From Nemertoderma westbladi (Eukaryota; Xenacoelomorpha; Nemertodermatida; Nemertodermatidae), in NCBI GenBank assembly GCA_032718475.1, contig JAUCBJ010000061.1, positions 1-30,557 of the forward strand: a stretch of 30,557 bases of DNA, given 5' to 3'. The translations under genes were made by a program, and so were the position numbers. This document shows positions 28,431 through 30,557 of the stretch, piece by piece (the first letter of the stretch is position 1; each line of letters begins with the position of its first letter). Under the pieces are notes generated by a model. The model ran no database searches, had not been told where the DNA came from, and saw nothing but the letters and a program-made list of their open reading frames with translations.

Positions 28431-29030
28431 GGGGAGTGACCCGGTCTACTAATTTTACTGCTACGCGGAATCTCAGACCTCGCTCTTTGTGATTTATTTT
28501 AAAAATAGGCAATGTTTAGGAATATAAGCACCCTCGTATTTATAGGAATAACGTCCAATCTTTATTCCTGAAATGGCAGAAAGGCCGGTTAAATATCGGT
28601 TAAAAAGGCAATTTTATTGAATAAAAATATTATAGGCCTACATTTAATCAACCACTTCAATTATATTACGATGATCATGTACGGCCAGAAAATTACTATT
28701 ATGTAAGAAATAAATTATGTAGTACATCCAAGGTAGAGTAGTAATCACAATACAATTAATTGTTGGATACATACTGTACTGTAGGCTTACACATATGGTG
28801 GGAGGAGAGAACAACTACATTGCTATATAATCAGCTTTCATTCACTAGCGAGCCATTCATTCTGTTGCGACCCCCTGCGGTTGTATATTATAGCTGATGT
28901 ACTTCATCACCTTCAAATCTCTCATTCCGCCGCACATCTTAGAAAGATAATTAAATATGATTATCTACATATCAGATCTATTTAGGGTGACGCTTTAAAG
29001 TACTGTACAGGGAAACATAGGCGTATGAGG
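28431..29030. other. No feature recognised
   Basis: AT-rich non-coding sequence between repeats. No RNA gene or domain-bearing frame is seen. Confidence 0.5.
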
Positions 29031-29037
29031 CGGGGGA

Positions 29038-29055
29038 GGGGGGCTGCAGCCCCCC
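29038..29055. repeat. 18-bp perfect palindrome GGGGGGCTGCAGCCCCCC
   Basis: A self-complementary G/C block in AT-rich sequence. It is followed by CTTACACTAGT (about 29073) and its inverse ACTAGTGTAAG (about 29176), so it may be the end of a small inverted-repeat element. Confidence 0.6.
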
Positions 29056-29261
29056 CGCATATTCCCAATCCTTACACTAGTAGGAACACATATTGAATTG
29101 TAGCCTGGGGATTGGTTAATTAACTATTATTTGATTGGAAGTTGAAATCATGTAAGGAATGGAACGACGGGTCGAACTAGTGTAAGGGTTTTATACTCCA
29201 GTTGGCAGGTAGAAAGTGTTCCAAACGCTGTAAGGATTGAAGAAATTGGGTGAAATCATGT

Positions 29262-29470
29262 GGGGCGAGCCACGAAGTGAGTGAGCCTTAGCGTAGTGGT
29301 ACCATTAATCAACCTGTCGTTCTGTCGTTCTGTCGTTCTGTCGTGTTCAATTTTAAACGTTAATAACTCGGCCAATCTTTGATGAAATCTATCCAAACTT
29401 GGTACACATGTTGTTTGGCAAAAGTTTAGAAATTTTCCAAGTAGAATTTCCGTGTGGCCTTCGAGAAGCT
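29262..29470 (+). repeat. Dispersed repeat, copy 2, with (CTGTCGTT)n
   Basis: Second copy of the family at 28240-28430. It carries an 8-bp microsatellite CTGTCGTT in about 3.9 units at 29314-29344; copy 1 has only a CTGTCGTCGTTGG remnant at the same place. Confidence 0.75.
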
Positions 29471-30183
29471 AAGATAATAGCAGTTAATTAGTTAATTAAG
29501 TTGATTGCGGTGAAAACGCCATTTTCAACCTGCCTTTTAAAGGAAATTAATTGTTTTACAGTATAAGATTTAAATAATTATACTTAAAAATTATACAGAT
29601 ATAATCCCCATACGCCATTCTATTATAGTTTTTAATTAGTTTAAGTGATTTGCTTTAATAAATGTGTCTTTAATTGATCTAAACGTAATTAAACCGCACA
29701 ATTATTGAGTACAAATTTAATCCTTCCCATTATTGGTCAAGTCTCTGCTGGTGTGGAGCTAGCTGCTGGGAGTTGTGGCTGTAGACTAACCTGAGAGGAA
29801 TTGTAATAGAGGCAACCAGTATTGCTATTCCAGCCCAATCACTGAATTGTGTTTATTATAGGCTGGACGGGCCGCCTAACCGTTCGACTATTACTACTAT
29901 TGCTATCTCAGTTAAATGACAGATATAATAACATAAATACAATCCATGGCATGGCTGTTGTAGGCTTCTGAAATAGTTTATTCCACAATGTATATGTCTG
30001 GTTATTTTTTAATTGAATTTTTGCAAAGTAGTAAAATTAATGTTCTTAAAAATAATATTATTATTTTATATGTAACCTAGGAAATTAGCTACATTTTTTC
30101 GCTGCAGCTTTAAGAGTGTACATTGATTTAATATTATTTCAATACCCATATTACTACATCGGCATAAGATGCGTTGGCGTTGT
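29471..30183. other. No feature recognised
   Basis: AT-rich non-coding sequence. There is no supported gene, RNA or clear element end. Confidence 0.5.
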
Positions 30184-30217
30184 ATCACACATCTCCACAT
30201 ATCACACATCTCCACAT
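30184..30217 (+). repeat. 17-bp perfect tandem duplication
   Basis: ATCACACATCTCCACAT occurs at 30184-30200 and 30201-30217 without mismatch. Confidence 0.95.
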
Positions 30218-30270
30218 AGATGTATCAACAGTTACTCGCACAGTTTCGAAACTTCGCATAGTTATAACTG

Positions 30271-30557
30271 TATAAAGATCGTCAGTCTGCGTTTAGGAAA
30301 AATATTTTATGACAAAACAGGACAAGCGACGAGCGCAACGAGGCATATAATGAAGACGAGTACTGCGTTGACTAAATTATTATATAAACCACCTGGCTTC
30401 ACATATTGATCGCATCCCTAGTTATTATTATTATAAAGATCGTCCTAGCCTGCGTTTAAGAAATATATTTAAATACAAAACAGGACGAACGCAAAGAGGC
30501 TTATAATGAAAACGAGTACTGCGTTTATTATATTCCTATAAACCACCTGCCTTTGCA
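30271..30557 (+). repeat. ~161-bp tandem repeat running off the window end
   Basis: TATAAAGATCGTC begins copies at 30271 and 30432. Both continue with CTGCGTTTA, ACAAAACAGGAC, ACGAG/AGAGGC.TATAATGAA.ACGAGTACTGCGTT and TATAAACCACCTG.CTT. The second copy is cut by the window end. The frame at 30116-30409 overlaps the first copy and lacks a domain. Confidence 0.85.

Overview
This AT-rich eukaryotic window has few genes and many mobile elements. It fits a marine invertebrate. The frequent GTAGGCCTAC-type words, a TMCO1 protein close to the animal family, an EGF-domain secreted-protein gene and a BEL/Pao retrotransposon suggest an echinoderm or other non-vertebrate deuterostome, but the phylum call is only an impression.

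Layout. 1-57 is the 3' end of an LTR related to the large element further on. 58-4692 has no gene I can support; it holds palindromic X-box-like motifs (126-706), two perfect CRE palindromes and an inverted repeat (1956-2443). 4693-5250 (minus) is a complete, intronless TMCO1 reading frame. 5876-6386 (minus) is a decayed LINE reverse-transcriptase tail. 6400-12737 is a patchwork of a foldback element, a 1.2 kb terminal-inverted-repeat element with minisatellites, a tRNA-derived SINE, short tandem repeats, another LINE tail, a MITE and a second foldback element abutting it.

13457-27002 is the dominant feature: a 13.5 kb BEL/Pao-type LTR retrotransposon with about 1.1 kb LTRs, TG...CA ends and a perfect 5-bp target-site duplication (GAAAC). 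Gag, zinc knuckles, protease, reverse transcriptase, RNase H and integrase can be followed in order, but they are broken by frameshifts, in-frame stops (six of seven in pol are TGA), a 28-bp duplication, and apparent deletions in the reverse transcriptase and integrase cores. The LTRs are nevertheless about 98% identical. Between pol and the 3' LTR lie a nested piggyBac-like non-autonomous element (20946-22505, TTAA flanks, internal tandem array of about 162 bp per unit) and about 2.7 kb of accessory reading frames (23154-25815) that I cannot assign to any family. This accessory module is the best candidate for something undescribed.

The retrotransposon sits inside a minus-strand gene. A signal-peptide exon (27821-27899) and a single EGF-like exon (13327-13449) are both phase 1 at their facing ends and join in frame. 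The insertion lies two bases outside the AG of the EGF exon's splice acceptor, so the original polypyrimidine tract and branch region are now 13.5 kb away. Further exons are not visible. 28240-30557 holds dispersed repeats and no supported gene.
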